Notes: generated by a model not told the origin, from the sequence alone. DNA of 64,000 bases from Bulleidia sp. zg-1006 (GCF_016812035.1 NZ_CP069178.1:930001-994000), one strand, 5' to 3'; positions 44,623-53,796 are shown, numbered from the stretch's first letter. Translations and numbers: made by a program.

Positions 44623-44650
44623 TTGCAATCCCCTTTAAAGCAGGTAGAAT
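44623..44650 (+). promoter_or_regulatory. Promoter of adhE
   Basis: TTGCAA (44623-44628), 16 bases, TAGAAT (44645-44650). The leader to the ATG is about 28 bases and carries GAAGGAG. Confidence 0.65.
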
Positions 44651-44684
44651 AGAACTTGTGAAAACAATAACGAAGGAGAAAGTT

Positions 44685-47315
44685 ATGTCTGAAAAAAATT
44701 TAAGTCCACAAGAAGAAGTCAACGAATTGGTTGAAAAAGCCTTAATTGCTTTAGATGATTACGCTGGCTACAATCAAGAAAAAATCGACTACATTGTAGC
44801 AAAAGCTACTGTTGCCGCTTTGGATCAACATGGTACCTTAGCTCGTTTAGCCGTAGAAGAAACAGGTCGTGGGGTCTTTGAAGATAAAGCCACAAAGAAC
44901 CTATTTGCTTGTGAATACATGGTGAACTACATGCGTAACTTAAAGACAGTTGGTGTCATCAGTGAAGATTCAGTAACAGGTATTACCGAAGTTGCCGAGC
45001 CGGTTGGCGTGGTAGCTGGATTAACCCCGGTAACCAACCCCACTTCAACGGCTATCTTTAAGAGTCTTATTTCCTTAAAGACAAGAAATCCAATTATCTT
45101 TGCATTCCATCCAAATGCACAAAAGTCTTCTGCTGAAGCCGCTCGCATTGTTTATGAGGCGGCTCTAAAGGCTGGTGCTCCTAAGAACTGTGTTCAATGG
45201 ATTGAAAATCCATCCATGGATGCTACAACAGCTTTAATGAACCATCCTGGTGTTTCAACCATCTTAGCCACTGGTGGTAATGCGATGGTCAAAGCAGCCT
45301 ATAGTTGCGGAAAACCTGCCTTGGGAGTAGGGGCTGGTAACGCTCCCGCTTATATTGAAGCAACCGCCAACATCAAACAAGCTGTTAATGATATTGCTAT
45401 GTCCAAAGCCTTTGATAATGGTATGATTTGTGCTTCAGAACAAACGGTTATTGTGGATAAAGAAATTTACAACGATGTCAAAGAAGAATTCAAGCATTAC
45501 AATGTACACTTCTGTAACGCTAAAGAAAAGAAACTATTGGAAAAATACATGTTTGGTTGTGAAGCCAACGACAAGAATGTTGAACAAGCAAGATTAAATA
45601 GCGCTGTTGCTGGTAAAGCGGCGGCTTGGATAGCTAAACAAGCAGGCTTTACAGTGGATCCTAAGACTTCTATCTTAATTGCTGAAGTAAAAGAACCGGG
45701 TGTGAAAGAACCATTATCTCGTGAAAAACTATCCCCTGTTCTAGCTATGGAAAAAGCAGATAGTATTGCGGATGGCTTTGATAAAGCAGAAGCGACGGTT
45801 ATGTTAAATGGGATTGGTCATACTGCCGCCATTCATACTAGAAATGAAAAGCTCGCAAAAGATTTTGGTAAGCGTATGAAAGCTTGTCGTTTGATTTGGA
45901 ACTCCCCTACAACCTTTGGTGGTATTGGTAATATCTATAATTCCTTTATTCCATCCTTAACATTAGGTTGTGGATCATATGGACATAACTCTGTATCCGG
46001 TAACGTTGGTCCAATCAATTTAATCAATGTCAAAAAGATAGGAAAGAGAAGAAATACTATGCAATGGTTCAAGATTCCAAGCAAGATTTACATCGAACAA
46101 AACTCCATTACTTACCTACGCGATATGCGTGAAATCACTCGTGCCTTCATCGTAACCGATCGTACCATGGTTGACTTGGGCTATGTACAACGCATTCGTG
46201 AACAATTAGCGTCTCGTTTAAAACCTGTCCAAGTGCAATTATTCTGTGATGTTGAGCCTGATCCAAGCTTACAAACGGTTAAAAAAGGTTGGGAATTGAT
46301 GCAATCTTTTAAACCAGATACTATCATTGCTTTAGGTGGTGGATCCGCCATGGATGCCGCTAAGGGAATGTGGTTATTCTATGAACATCCAGAAGTTGAT
46401 TTCGCTGACTTGAAACAAAAATTCATGGACGTTCGTAAACGTGCTTTCCAATATCCTGAACTAGGTAAGAAATCCAACTTAGTATGTATCCCAACCACTT
46501 CCGGTACTGGATCTGAAGTTTCTCCATTCGCTGTTATTACCGATAAAGAAAAAAACTTAAAATATCCATTAGCTGACTATTCCTTAACCCCAACCGTTGC
46601 GATTGTTGACCCTGCCTTGGTGATGAACTTACCTTCTAAAGTAACTGCCGACTCCGGCATGGACGTCTTAACTCACGCTTGTGAAGCTTACGTATCTGTC
46701 ATGGCAACGGACTATACCGATGCTTTAGCACTTAAAGCCGTTACAATGGTCTTTGAATACCTATCTCGTGCCGTTCATAATGGCGCTAAAGATGAAGAAG
46801 CTCGTGAAAAGATGCATAATGCGTCCACCATGGCTGGTATGGCTTTCGCAAATGCTTACTTGGGTATGTGTCACTCACTATCCCATAAAGTTGGAGCCGA
46901 ATTCCATACAGTTCACGGTAGAACTTGTGCTACTTTCTTACCTTATGTCATTCGTTATAATGGCACAAAGCCGGAAAAACCAGGTTTATGGCCTAAATAT
47001 CAATACTACAATGCTGATGAACGCTATTGTGAATTAGCTCGTGCCATTGGTTTGAAGTTTGATACGGTTCAAGAAGGTGTTCAAAAGTTTGCCCAAGCTG
47101 TTTATGACTTAGGAATTGATGTTGGTATGGAAATGAATTTCAAGTCACAAGGAATTGATGAAAAGACTTGGGATGAAAACCGTGAGAAGATTGCTTACTT
47201 AGCTTATGAAGATCAATGTTCACCAGCAAATCCTCGTGTGCCTATGATTCAAGATATGATGGATATTATGAAGGCCGCTTATACTGGTGAAGTAATCACT
47301 TACAATCAACACTAA
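44685..47315 (+). CDS. adhE: Bifunctional acetaldehyde-CoA/alcohol dehydrogenase AdhE
   Basis: 876 residues. The N-terminal CoA-acylating aldehyde dehydrogenase (about 1-450) has the catalytic Cys249 in FDNGMICASEQ. The C-terminal iron alcohol dehydrogenase (about 465-876) has GGGSAMDAAKG, PTTSGTGSEVSPF and Fe-binding His residues in MCHSLSHKVGAEFHTVHG. It turns acetyl-CoA into ethanol and regenerates NAD+, normally as spirosomes. Start chosen at the ATG after GAAGGAG; the frame extends 28 codons further without support. Terminator follows. Confidence 0.97.
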   Translation: MSEKNLSPQEEVNELVEKALIALDDYAGYNQEKIDYIVAKATVAALDQHGTLARLAVEETGRGVFEDKATKNLFACEYMVNYMRNLKTVGVISEDSVTGITEVAEPVGVVAGLTPVTNPTSTAIFKSLISLKTRNPIIFAFHPNAQKSSAEAARIVYEAALKAGAPKNCVQWIENPSMDATTALMNHPGVSTILATGGNAMVKAAYSCGKPALGVGAGNAPAYIEATANIKQAVNDIAMSKAFDNGMICASEQTVIVDKEIYNDVKEEFKHYNVHFCNAKEKKLLEKYMFGCEANDKNVEQARLNSAVAGKAAAWIAKQAGFTVDPKTSILIAEVKEPGVKEPLSREKLSPVLAMEKADSIADGFDKAEATVMLNGIGHTAAIHTRNEKLAKDFGKRMKACRLIWNSPTTFGGIGNIYNSFIPSLTLGCGSYGHNSVSGNVGPINLINVKKIGKRRNTMQWFKIPSKIYIEQNSITYLRDMREITRAFIVTDRTMVDLGYVQRIREQLASRLKPVQVQLFCDVEPDPSLQTVKKGWELMQSFKPDTIIALGGGSAMDAAKGMWLFYEHPEVDFADLKQKFMDVRKRAFQYPELGKKSNLVCIPTTSGTGSEVSPFAVITDKEKNLKYPLADYSLTPTVAIVDPALVMNLPSKVTADSGMDVLTHACEAYVSVMATDYTDALALKAVTMVFEYLSRAVHNGAKDEEAREKMHNASTMAGMAFANAYLGMCHSLSHKVGAEFHTVHGRTCATFLPYVIRYNGTKPEKPGLWPKYQYYNADERYCELARAIGLKFDTVQEGVQKFAQAVYDLGIDVGMEMNFKSQGIDEKTWDENREKIAYLAYEDQCSPANPRVPMIQDMMDIMKAAYTGEVITYNQH

Positions 47316-47318
47316 TCT

Positions 47319-47354
47319 AAAACGTGGTATTTCAACAATACCACGTTTTCTTTT
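47319..47354 (+). terminator. Terminator of adhE
   Basis: AAAACGTGGTAT-ttcaaca-ATACCACGTTTT followed by CTTTT: a perfect 12-bp stem. Confidence 0.92.
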
Positions 47355-47370
47355 GGATAAAAAAATATAA

Positions 47371-47414
47371 CTCCAAAAAGTTGGATTGGTGTCTAACTTT
47401 TAGGGGGCACTTCA
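47371..47414 (+). repeat. IS3-family right-end scar
   Basis: CTCCAAAAAGTTGGA then GTCTAACTTTTAGGGGGCAC and TTCATTA, matching the right-end repeat at 36821-36848. No transposase sequence is attached. Confidence 0.55.
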
Positions 47415-47482
47415 TTAAGATTCCCCGCTTATATTACAAATTTTTTGGGACATTTTCACTGAACATTGACAACCATTTTATC

Positions 47483-48187
47483 CTATTGCAAGGTATACAT
47501 TAAAATAGCTCCCGCTATTGCCACATTTAAACTCTCAAAACCATCCATTTCAATGCGTGTGATTTCATCACATAAGGCCAATAATTCATCCTTAACGCCT
47601 TGTCCTTCATTACCTAAAAGGATAGCGATGTCATTTATTTTCTGAACTTCTTTTAATGGAATGGATTTTTTTAGACTGGTGCCTAAAACTTTTAAACCTT
47701 GCTTCTTTAAAAAAGCAATCACACTCTTTAAATCCTGGCGAAAGATAGGCATTGAAAAAATAGCCCCTTGTGAAGATTGCACACACTTCGCATTAAAAGC
47801 ATCGCAACAATTCTCACTACAATAAATAGCTCCAAAGCCAAACGATTTAGCCGTTCGAATAATCGTTCCAAGATTACCTGGATCCTGTACTTCATCTAAC
47901 AAAATAACTTTCTTATATCTCTTTTTTTCAAAATGAGGTATTGCACATAAACCAAGTTTATGAATGGTGGATTGCGATGTTTTTAATTTCCGGATGATTT
48001 CTTTTGTGACAAGAATATCCCCATCCTCATCCGAAAGAATGGCTTTTAAAACATGAGCATTATTCGCTTCCTCTATCAAATGTTCCGTTTCAACTAGGAA
48101 AAGCTGATGTTCATCCCGACCCTTTTTCGTTTGTAAAGAAGTCCATATTTTTACTTTCTTATTTTGTAAAGAAGTAATCTTTTCCAT
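47483..48187 (-). CDS. TrmH/SpoU family RNA 2'-O-methyltransferase (first of a tandem pair)
   Basis: 234 residues: an N-terminal substrate-binding domain (about 1-75) and a SPOUT knot domain with motif 1 DEVQDPGNLGTIIRTAKSFG, motif 2 ILLGNEGQGVKDEL and motif 3 MDGFESLNVAIAGAILMY. It would methylate a ribose in rRNA or tRNA; target unknown. It overlaps the next SpoU gene by one base. GxGxG and the catalytic Arg/Asn are present, so it looks active. Confidence 0.9.
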   Translation of the reverse strand: MEKITSLQNKKVKIWTSLQTKKGRDEHQLFLVETEHLIEEANNAHVLKAILSDEDGDILVTKEIIRKLKTSQSTIHKLGLCAIPHFEKKRYKKVILLDEVQDPGNLGTIIRTAKSFGFGAIYCSENCCDAFNAKCVQSSQGAIFSMPIFRQDLKSVIAFLKKQGLKVLGTSLKKSIPLKEVQKINDIAILLGNEGQGVKDELLALCDEITRIEMDGFESLNVAIAGAILMYTLQ

Positions 48188-48900
48188 TAATGATGCCTCC
48201 TTTGTCGTAATACTTCAAAGCAGAATACCGAACAAGCGCTCGCCGCATTTAAAGCATTCTTAAAGCCGTTCGCATAAGGAATATAAACCGCTTGATTCAC
48301 CTGTTCCAACACCTGTTTGGATAAACCTCTTAGTTCACCACCAACGCATAGAATAGACGGTTTTGTGTAATCGGCTTCATCATACACAATCGCCTGATGA
48401 CGATAGCCTGCATAAACAGTAAAGCCCTTTTGTTTCAAAAGCTTTAAATCACCAGCTAAATCTTTGGATTGAATGATGGGGCAATGGTCAAAAGCTCCTG
48501 CCGAAGACTTTAAAATAACCGATTCTAAATCATGCCAATGATACTCCGGCATTAAAATGCCATCCACCCCGGCACTATAGGCAGTCCGAACAATATAACC
48601 AAAATTAAATGGATCCACAACTCCTTCTACCACTAAAAGAAAAGAGCTGTTTTGTATATCCAATTCATCCATTTTTCTTTCACTGACATCCGCTAAAAGA
48701 CCACCATGGGTTTTACCCAATGCTAAAGCATCAATCTCTTCTCGTTGAACCCGATGAATAGGAACACCGGCTTCATGAGCTTTAAATAAAATATAATTTA
48801 AATTTCGGTCTCTTTTCTTTTCAACCACATACAAGGCCTTGATAACTCTTTTTTTGGCTTCCAAAGCCGCTTTGATGGAAGTTGCTCCTTCTAAAATCAT
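48187..48900 (-). CDS. TrmH/SpoU family RNA 2'-O-methyltransferase (second of a tandem pair)
   Basis: 237 residues, RlmB-like N-terminus (ILEGATSIKAALEAKKRVIKALYV, then GKTHGGLLADV) and the SPOUT core VVEGVVDPFNFGYIVRTAYSAG, ILCVGGELRGLSKQVL, PYANGFKNALNAASACSVFCFE. Motif 3 has FKNALNAA rather than the usual SLNVSVA, so the active site is somewhat diverged. Upstream partner of the SpoU gene at 47483 and overlapping the trhP2 end by four bases; all three may be one operon. Confidence 0.88.
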   Translation of the reverse strand: MILEGATSIKAALEAKKRVIKALYVVEKKRDRNLNYILFKAHEAGVPIHRVQREEIDALALGKTHGGLLADVSERKMDELDIQNSSFLLVVEGVVDPFNFGYIVRTAYSAGVDGILMPEYHWHDLESVILKSSAGAFDHCPIIQSKDLAGDLKLLKQKGFTVYAGYRHQAIVYDEADYTKPSILCVGGELRGLSKQVLEQVNQAVYIPYANGFKNALNAASACSVFCFEVLRQRRHH

Positions 48901-50102
48901 ACTCTACCTCGACGGATAATATCATCCTTCTTCAATGCAAAGGGAACTGGAATTTCAACAATTTCCATTGGTCTTTTCGCTCTTTCCATAACCTCACCAT
49001 TGATGTTTTGAATATGGCTTACCACGAAAGAACGCTTTGGCATGCCTGGTGATAATACTTCCAGTGTTTCCCCAAGGCAAAACGCATTCCGTACCTGCAT
49101 TTTAGCAGTCCCATTTTTATATTCCATAATGGTTGAAATGAAATCATGATTAACATCATGATTGGTCGTTGGATGATAAAGAATTGTTTCTATATCGTTT
49201 TCACCCGGGTACAAACCGCTCGCTGTTTCGCGATTTTCCACACGGGCAATCTCTTTTAAATGAACTGCCATTTCTTCCTTCGTTAATGGTGCTTGTTTCA
49301 AATAAATTGCATCAATCAATTCACGATAAGCACGCACCACATTCGCTACATAATATTCCGTCTTCATTCTTCCTTCGATCTTAAAGGAAGGCACATTCGC
49401 CGCCATTAAATCATAAATGTATTCAGCTGCCATTAAATCCTTTGAACTCATGGTAAATAATTGTCTCTGACTTAATTCTTCATCTCCATCAAACAACTTA
49501 TATTCCCAACGACACGATTGTGCACATCCACCACGATTGGCATCTCTTAGAGTCATACGATTAGATAAAGTACAACGCCCCGAATAATTTACACACATAC
49601 CACCATGAATAAAGGCTTCCACTTCCACCGGACATTCTTTTGTGATAGCTCTTACTTCTTCAATAGAACATTCCCTAGCTAAAACAACGCGGTCTAAATG
49701 AAATTCATCCACTAAGAATTTCGCTGTTTCCACATTAGTAATCGACATTTGTGTAGAACAATGTAGCTCTAGTTTCGGTGCCACCTCTTTAGCAATACGC
49801 ATAATCGCCGGGGAAGCGACGATAATCGCTGTTACACCAAAGTCCTCCAGCCTTTTCAAATACTCTTTTAAACCATCAAAATCTTCCTCATGCGGTATCA
49901 CATTAACCGTCACGTGCACTCTGGAACCATGTTCTTTCGCAAAAACACAAGCTTCTTGAATATCTTCTAAGCTGAAATTTGAAGCTCGAGAACGCAATGA
50001 AAAATTCTGTCCACCTAGGAAGATGGCATCCGCCCCATATAGAATAGCTGTTTTCGCTCTGGCTAAATCACCGGCCGGCGCTAATAATTCCGGTTTTTTC
50101 AT
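48897..50102 (-). CDS. trhP2: Peptidase U32-family tRNA hydroxylation protein TrhP2 (YrrO-like)
   Basis: About 401 residues. It starts KPELLAPAGDLARAKTAILYGADAIFLGG, with the U32 signature EVEAFIHGGMCVNYSGRCTLSNRM and four Cys for an Fe-S cluster (including GGCAQSCRWEY). YrrN and YrrO of B. subtilis are needed for 5-hydroxyuridine at tRNA position 34; this pair has the same order. The start is uncertain: I use the conserved family start at 50100-50102, but ATGs at 50127-50129 and 50136-50138 are possible. Confidence 0.9.
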   Translation of the reverse strand: MKKPELLAPAGDLARAKTAILYGADAIFLGGQNFSLRSRASNFSLEDIQEACVFAKEHGSRVHVTVNVIPHEEDFDGLKEYLKRLEDFGVTAIIVASPAIMRIAKEVAPKLELHCSTQMSITNVETAKFLVDEFHLDRVVLARECSIEEVRAITKECPVEVEAFIHGGMCVNYSGRCTLSNRMTLRDANRGGCAQSCRWEYKLFDGDEELSQRQLFTMSSKDLMAAEYIYDLMAANVPSFKIEGRMKTEYYVANVVRAYRELIDAIYLKQAPLTKEEMAVHLKEIARVENRETASGLYPGENDIETILYHPTTNHDVNHDFISTIMEYKNGTAKMQVRNAFCLGETLEVLSPGMPKRSFVVSHIQNINGEVMERAKRPMEIVEIPVPFALKKDDIIRRGRV

Positions 50103-50106
50103 ACCC

Positions 50107-50985
50107 TCACCGTATCGTTTTTTGACCATAATAACCATCTTCCAACGGCAAATCGGAAAATGCCTTTCTATACTTCATTTCCTCTTCTTCATAGTTGGCT
50201 CCATTTAAAATCTTACTATAAGATTGAATAGCCTGTTCATTTTCTTCTTTACTTAAATAATGAGAATTCATTTCCAAGCGTTCAACTCCCCTTTCAACAA
50301 ACTTTTGAATATACTTAAAACTTTGTAAAACAAAATCCGTATAAATCACGGTTCCAAATTCATCCTCATAAATAGGCATATGTCCATCGCGATGGGTTTC
50401 TTGAATCCAAAGTTTTTGATTACGGACCAAGCTGTGCTCTAAATGGCTGTAATTTTGATACGCACTTAACAAATGACGCTTGGAAACAGACATCATCTGA
50501 TAGCCATGAATGGGTAAAGAAAGATGCGGAACCATCGATGAAATTGTCATGATTTCCCTTTCCGTTAATAAAGGTGAAATAACGGCTCTTTGAAGACCAA
50601 GGCTCATCCATATTTCAGCATCTAAAGAAGAAGTAACTAGTGTTTCCGGCGAATAAATCAATTGCTTCATTCTACCTAATTCCTTTGCTTTCTGTAACAA
50701 AGCTAGATCAGCGAACAAGATGCTTTCTATTCCCGCTTCTAACAAATCCTGTAAATCCTTTTGAGCTTGTTTAATTTCAAACTGGGAAAATAAGCGATTC
50801 ATTAAAACCGCCATTCTCCGTTCTTTCATCATTCTTTTTTTTAAATGAATCAACTCTTCCTTCAGAAAAGAACGAGCGGAACTAAAGCAACTATTTTGAA
50901 AAGCAAAGATAAACTCTTCAGCCCCTGCCTTTTCAAAGCTTTCTACATCTTCTAAGTTGTCTATTGTGATGGATAAATAAGTCAT
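50107..50985 (-). CDS. trhP1: Peptidase U32-like partner TrhP1 (YrrN-like)
   Basis: About 292 residues, a TIM-barrel-like U32 relative without the Cys signature (LSITIDNLEDVESFEKAGAEEFIFAF, then LIYSPETLVTSSLDAEIW, and RGVERLEMNSHYLS near the end). Adjacent to and upstream of trhP2, as yrrN is to yrrO, and likely a subunit. I choose the ATG at 50983-50985 because TATAAT ends exactly six bases before it and no Shine-Dalgarno serves any upstream ATG. Confidence 0.82.
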   Translation of the reverse strand: MTYLSITIDNLEDVESFEKAGAEEFIFAFQNSCFSSARSFLKEELIHLKKRMMKERRMAVLMNRLFSQFEIKQAQKDLQDLLEAGIESILFADLALLQKAKELGRMKQLIYSPETLVTSSLDAEIWMSLGLQRAVISPLLTEREIMTISSMVPHLSLPIHGYQMMSVSKRHLLSAYQNYSHLEHSLVRNQKLWIQETHRDGHMPIYEDEFGTVIYTDFVLQSFKYIQKFVERGVERLEMNSHYLSKEENEQAIQSYSKILNGANYEEEEMKYRKAFSDLPLEDGYYGQKTIR

Positions 50986-50991
50986 AGAATC

Positions 50992-50997
50992 ATTATA
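50992..50997 (-). promoter_or_regulatory. -10 hexamer for leaderless trhP1-trhP2 transcript
   Basis: Perfect TATAAT on the minus strand, six bases before the ATG at 50983-50985. Confidence 0.5.
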
Positions 50998-51042
50998 CAC
51001 GATAGCCATCCATTTGATGATATACGATACTCTTGTTCTTAA

Positions 51043-51082
51043 TTGTCTTATGGTTAGGTCTATGCTATTTTAGATAGGTCTA
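51043..51082 (+). promoter_or_regulatory. folT promoter with two AGGTCTA repeats
   Basis: TTGTCT (51043-51048), 17 bases, TATTTT (51066-51071). TAGGTCTA occurs at 51055-51062 and again at 51075-51082, exactly 20 bp apart and flanking the -10. Possible operator; no known folate riboswitch is recognised. Confidence 0.45.
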
Positions 51083-51105
51083 ATTTAGAAAGGATAGAGA
51101 ATTTG

Positions 51106-51687
51106 ATGAATTTAAAAGAAAGGTTTTCAAACAGTGCTAAAAACTTAAAAGATGTCCGTTATCTTGCCATCATGGCTATTTTCATTGCTTTAAAAATTAT
51201 CGCTACCAACTATCTTCACATCACTGTATCCCATAATTTAAGAGCTGGATTTGGATTTGTTTTAGTGGCAGTTGAAGCTAGTATCTTAGGTCCTGTGGCC
51301 GGCATGCTGTCAGCAGCTATTACCGATACCCTTGGTTTTATGTTGCAACCAAATGGGACTTACTTTCCAGGCTATATCTTAACCGCTATGTTAGGTAGTT
51401 TCTTTTACGGCATCTTCTTATATGGCAATCAAATTAAAGTTCGTCATTTAATTCTAGCTAAAATGTGCAACTCCATCTTTACCAATATTTTCTTAAATAG
51501 TCTTTGGTCCTCTATGCTTTATACCAAAAAAACACTTTGGGGCTATATGACTGCTTCAGCCATTAAAAACACAAGTTTATTCCCACTGGAAGTTATTCTT
51601 CTCCTTCTATTATTCAATGCTTTAATTCCTATTCTTAATGCCAAACATCTACGTACAGTCAAAAATGACTTTCCATTGCGTTTCTAG
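51106..51687 (+). CDS. folT: Folate ECF transporter S component FolT
   Basis: 193 residues, six membrane helices. The S-component pattern is seen in LRAGFGFVLVAVEASILGPVAGMLSAAITDTLGFML...GTYFPGYILTAMLGSFFYG, as in FolT. It captures folate and works with a shared EcfA/A'/T module that is not in the window. ATG at 51106 is preceded by AAAGGA; a TTG one codon earlier has better spacing. Divergent from trhP1. Confidence 0.88.
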   Translation: MNLKERFSNSAKNLKDVRYLAIMAIFIALKIIATNYLHITVSHNLRAGFGFVLVAVEASILGPVAGMLSAAITDTLGFMLQPNGTYFPGYILTAMLGSFFYGIFLYGNQIKVRHLILAKMCNSIFTNIFLNSLWSSMLYTKKTLWGYMTASAIKNTSLFPLEVILLLLLFNALIPILNAKHLRTVKNDFPLRF

Positions 51688-51712
51688 GCTTTTCAAAATG
51701 CCTTTTGTTTTG
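51686..51712 (+). terminator. Weak terminator of folT
   Basis: AGGCTTT-tc-AAAtGCCT hairpin followed by TTTTGTTTT. Confidence 0.45.
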
Positions 51713-51742
51713 GAGTATAATGGTGAAAAGAGGATTATGTAT

Positions 51743-52951
51743 ATGAGCTTTTTAAAGAAAACAAAAAATACAGATGAACTGGTGGATACGGTTTTTTCGT
51801 TATCCGAAACAGCAAAGAAGGATTTCGAGCCAACAACAGTTAATGCGACAATTGGTACTTTGTATGATGAAAATGGTCAACTATTCGCTTTTGATAGCGT
51901 CTTTGCGCCATATGATGAAATTCCCCATACGGTTAAAGCCGCTTACGCTTCAGCCTTTAAAGGAAATGAAAATTATCGTCAAGCCATTTTAAAATGGGTT
52001 TTTCAAGATAAAAAAGTTCAATTTAAAAAAGAAGTCATTGCGACACCGGGGGGTACAGGAGCTGTCGCCCTAGCTTTTTCGAATTTCTTAGAAGCAGGTC
52101 AAACGGTTTTAATCCCTGAGATTGCTTGGCCTGTGTATCAGTTAATGGCTAGTGAACATAATTTAAAAGCTGTTTATTATTCCTTATTTGAAGAAAATCA
52201 TTTTAATTTAAATGGTCTTAAAAAACTTATTTTAGAACAGCTTCCATCCAATGATAAATTCCTGCTTGTCATCAATGATCCATGTCAAAATCCAACTGGT
52301 TATAGCTTAAGTCTTTCCGAATGGCAAGAACTGGTTTCTTTTCTAAATAGCTTACCTAAAGATAAGCACATCATTTTATTAAATGATGTGGCTTATATGG
52401 ATTATACTTTCCATAGTGATGGTCGTGCTTTCTTAGAAGTTTGGAATGAATTAGATCATAACATTTTAGCTTTGATTGCTTATAGTTGTTCTAAAAGCTT
52501 TACCTCTTACGGTATGCGTCTTGGTGCTTTACTTATGCTCCATCAAAAACAAGAAGTTGTGGATGCTGTGCTACATGTCATGGATAAACAAGCACGTTCT
52601 TTGTGGTCAAATATATCCAATTCCGGTATGGAAAATATTGCCAACATCTTAATTCATCCGGAAGCTTATTTAAAAGAAAAAGACTTAGCCGTTCAATTAT
52701 TGAAAAAAAGAGCTGACTTATTTATGCAACAAGCTGATGCTTGTGGTTTACGCTATTATCCTTTTAAAGAAGGTTTCTTCTTGACCTTGGTTTGTGATGA
52801 AAAACGAGAAGCTTATCATCAAGCTCTTATCAAGCACCATATTTATTGTGCTCTTGTTCCAAAGGGAATTCGTATTGCCCTTTGTTCCTTACCATTAGTG
52901 AAAATAGATGGTCTAGCCAAACGCTTAAAAGAAATACAAGGAGAATTATAA
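51743..52951 (+). CDS. Class I/II PLP-dependent aminotransferase
   Basis: 402 residues, fold type I. The PLP-Lys lies in YSCSKSFTSYGMRLGAL, the conserved NDPCQNPTGYS supplies the Asn that contacts PLP, and RLGALLML and GIRIALCS hold the substrate-binding Arg. It resembles aspartate/aromatic aminotransferases. Start chosen at the ATG at 51743 (GAGG nine bases upstream); the frame extends back into folT without support. TATAAT at 51716-51721. It shares one base with the next gene. Confidence 0.9.
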   Translation: MSFLKKTKNTDELVDTVFSLSETAKKDFEPTTVNATIGTLYDENGQLFAFDSVFAPYDEIPHTVKAAYASAFKGNENYRQAILKWVFQDKKVQFKKEVIATPGGTGAVALAFSNFLEAGQTVLIPEIAWPVYQLMASEHNLKAVYYSLFEENHFNLNGLKKLILEQLPSNDKFLLVINDPCQNPTGYSLSLSEWQELVSFLNSLPKDKHIILLNDVAYMDYTFHSDGRAFLEVWNELDHNILALIAYSCSKSFTSYGMRLGALLMLHQKQEVVDAVLHVMDKQARSLWSNISNSGMENIANILIHPEAYLKEKDLAVQLLKKRADLFMQQADACGLRYYPFKEGFFLTLVCDEKREAYHQALIKHHIYCALVPKGIRIALCSLPLVKIDGLAKRLKEIQGEL

Positions 52952-53796
52952 TGCCAGCCGCTACAACTCATGACATCTTTGCGAAGGCCGTGTATCGCTT
53001 ATATTCACCATCTGTTCGTCAAGAAATTCCTTTTAATGCGCTTTATCTTTTAGGCTCTCAAGGTCCGGACTTTCTTTTCTTCTCCTCCACTTCTTTTGGT
53101 CAACTTAATCAATTAGGCAGGCGTTTGCATCGGGAGAAAGTAAAAGAAACATTAGAATTTCTTACATCGTATCAGCAACTAAAGCCACGTTTAAAGCCCT
53201 ATGTAGCAGGTTTTATTTCTCATTATGTATTAGACGCTTTCTCACATCCCTTTATTGACGCCAAAGCGAAAGAGCTAAATCATAAGAATGCTCATATTGA
53301 AATTGAATCACAGATTGATACTTGGTCTTTGTCTCAACAAGGATTGAAAATTCAAGATTATCGAGTGCATAAACACGTCCATCTAAACCATGTCAATAAA
53401 GAATTAGTCGCTACAATGTATCAGTGTTTATTCAAAGAAATCTTTCATGTGGATGTAAAGGTCAAGAAACTTATTTCTTGTTTGGCAGACTTTGAGATTG
53501 GTTTACTGCTTTTAAAACCAAATGCGACCAAATTCAAATGGGTAAGGCGTATTGAAAAGTTTTATGGCTTAAATCCCTTTATATCTTCGATGATGCTAAA
53601 ACAGGACTCAGCTTTAGATTTTCTAAATTTACAGCATGAAGCCATCCAAACAGAATTAGGTGTCAGTAAACTAAGTTATCCTGAAGTTTATGGTAAAGCA
53701 TGTGTTGTCGCAGCTTCGATTATGAACGAACATTTAGATCCTTACTTGCTTTGTGACTTCAATGGTCGACCAATAAAAAAAGACACAAACGACTAA
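52951..53796 (+). CDS. Zinc-dependent phospholipase C-like protein
   Basis: 281 residues of the bacterial PLC-like family (PF00882 type). Metal-binding pattern: MPAATTHDIFAKAVY (His7), LGSQGPDFLFF (Asp), FISHYVLDAFSHPF (His/Asp/His). No signal peptide, so it is cytosolic and is probably not a secreted toxin; the substrate is unknown. Start at 52951 with AAGGAG, sharing one base with the aminotransferase stop. Its 3' end overlaps the convergent pyrophosphatase-like gene by four bases. Confidence 0.85.
   Translation: MPAATTHDIFAKAVYRLYSPSVRQEIPFNALYLLGSQGPDFLFFSSTSFGQLNQLGRRLHREKVKETLEFLTSYQQLKPRLKPYVAGFISHYVLDAFSHPFIDAKAKELNHKNAHIEIESQIDTWSLSQQGLKIQDYRVHKHVHLNHVNKELVATMYQCLFKEIFHVDVKVKKLISCLADFEIGLLLLKPNATKFKWVRRIEKFYGLNPFISSMMLKQDSALDFLNLQHEAIQTELGVSKLSYPEVYGKACVVAASIMNEHLDPYLLCDFNGRPIKKDTND

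Noticed and set aside
44570-44670. Possible Rex (redox) operator near adhE
   Set aside because: Two TTGTGAA half-sites are seen, but neither is followed by a TTCACAA half at proper spacing.
44601-44684. Upstream extension of adhE by 28 codons
   Set aside because: The in-frame start at 44601 is a GTG without a Shine-Dalgarno, and the extension would cover the promoter at 44623-44650; GAAGGAG supports 44685.
47415-47482. Possible small RNA or extra terminator between adhE and the SpoU genes
   Set aside because: AT-rich sequence without a stable hairpin or promoter; only the IS scar beside it could be supported.
51638-51742. Extended N-terminus of the aminotransferase
   Set aside because: Overlaps the folT end and the promoter at 51716-51721, and lacks a Shine-Dalgarno.
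52951-53796. Secreted phospholipase C toxin
   Set aside because: The protein has the zinc PLC-like metal pattern but no signal peptide, and lies in an operon with an aminotransferase; a cytosolic enzyme is more likely.
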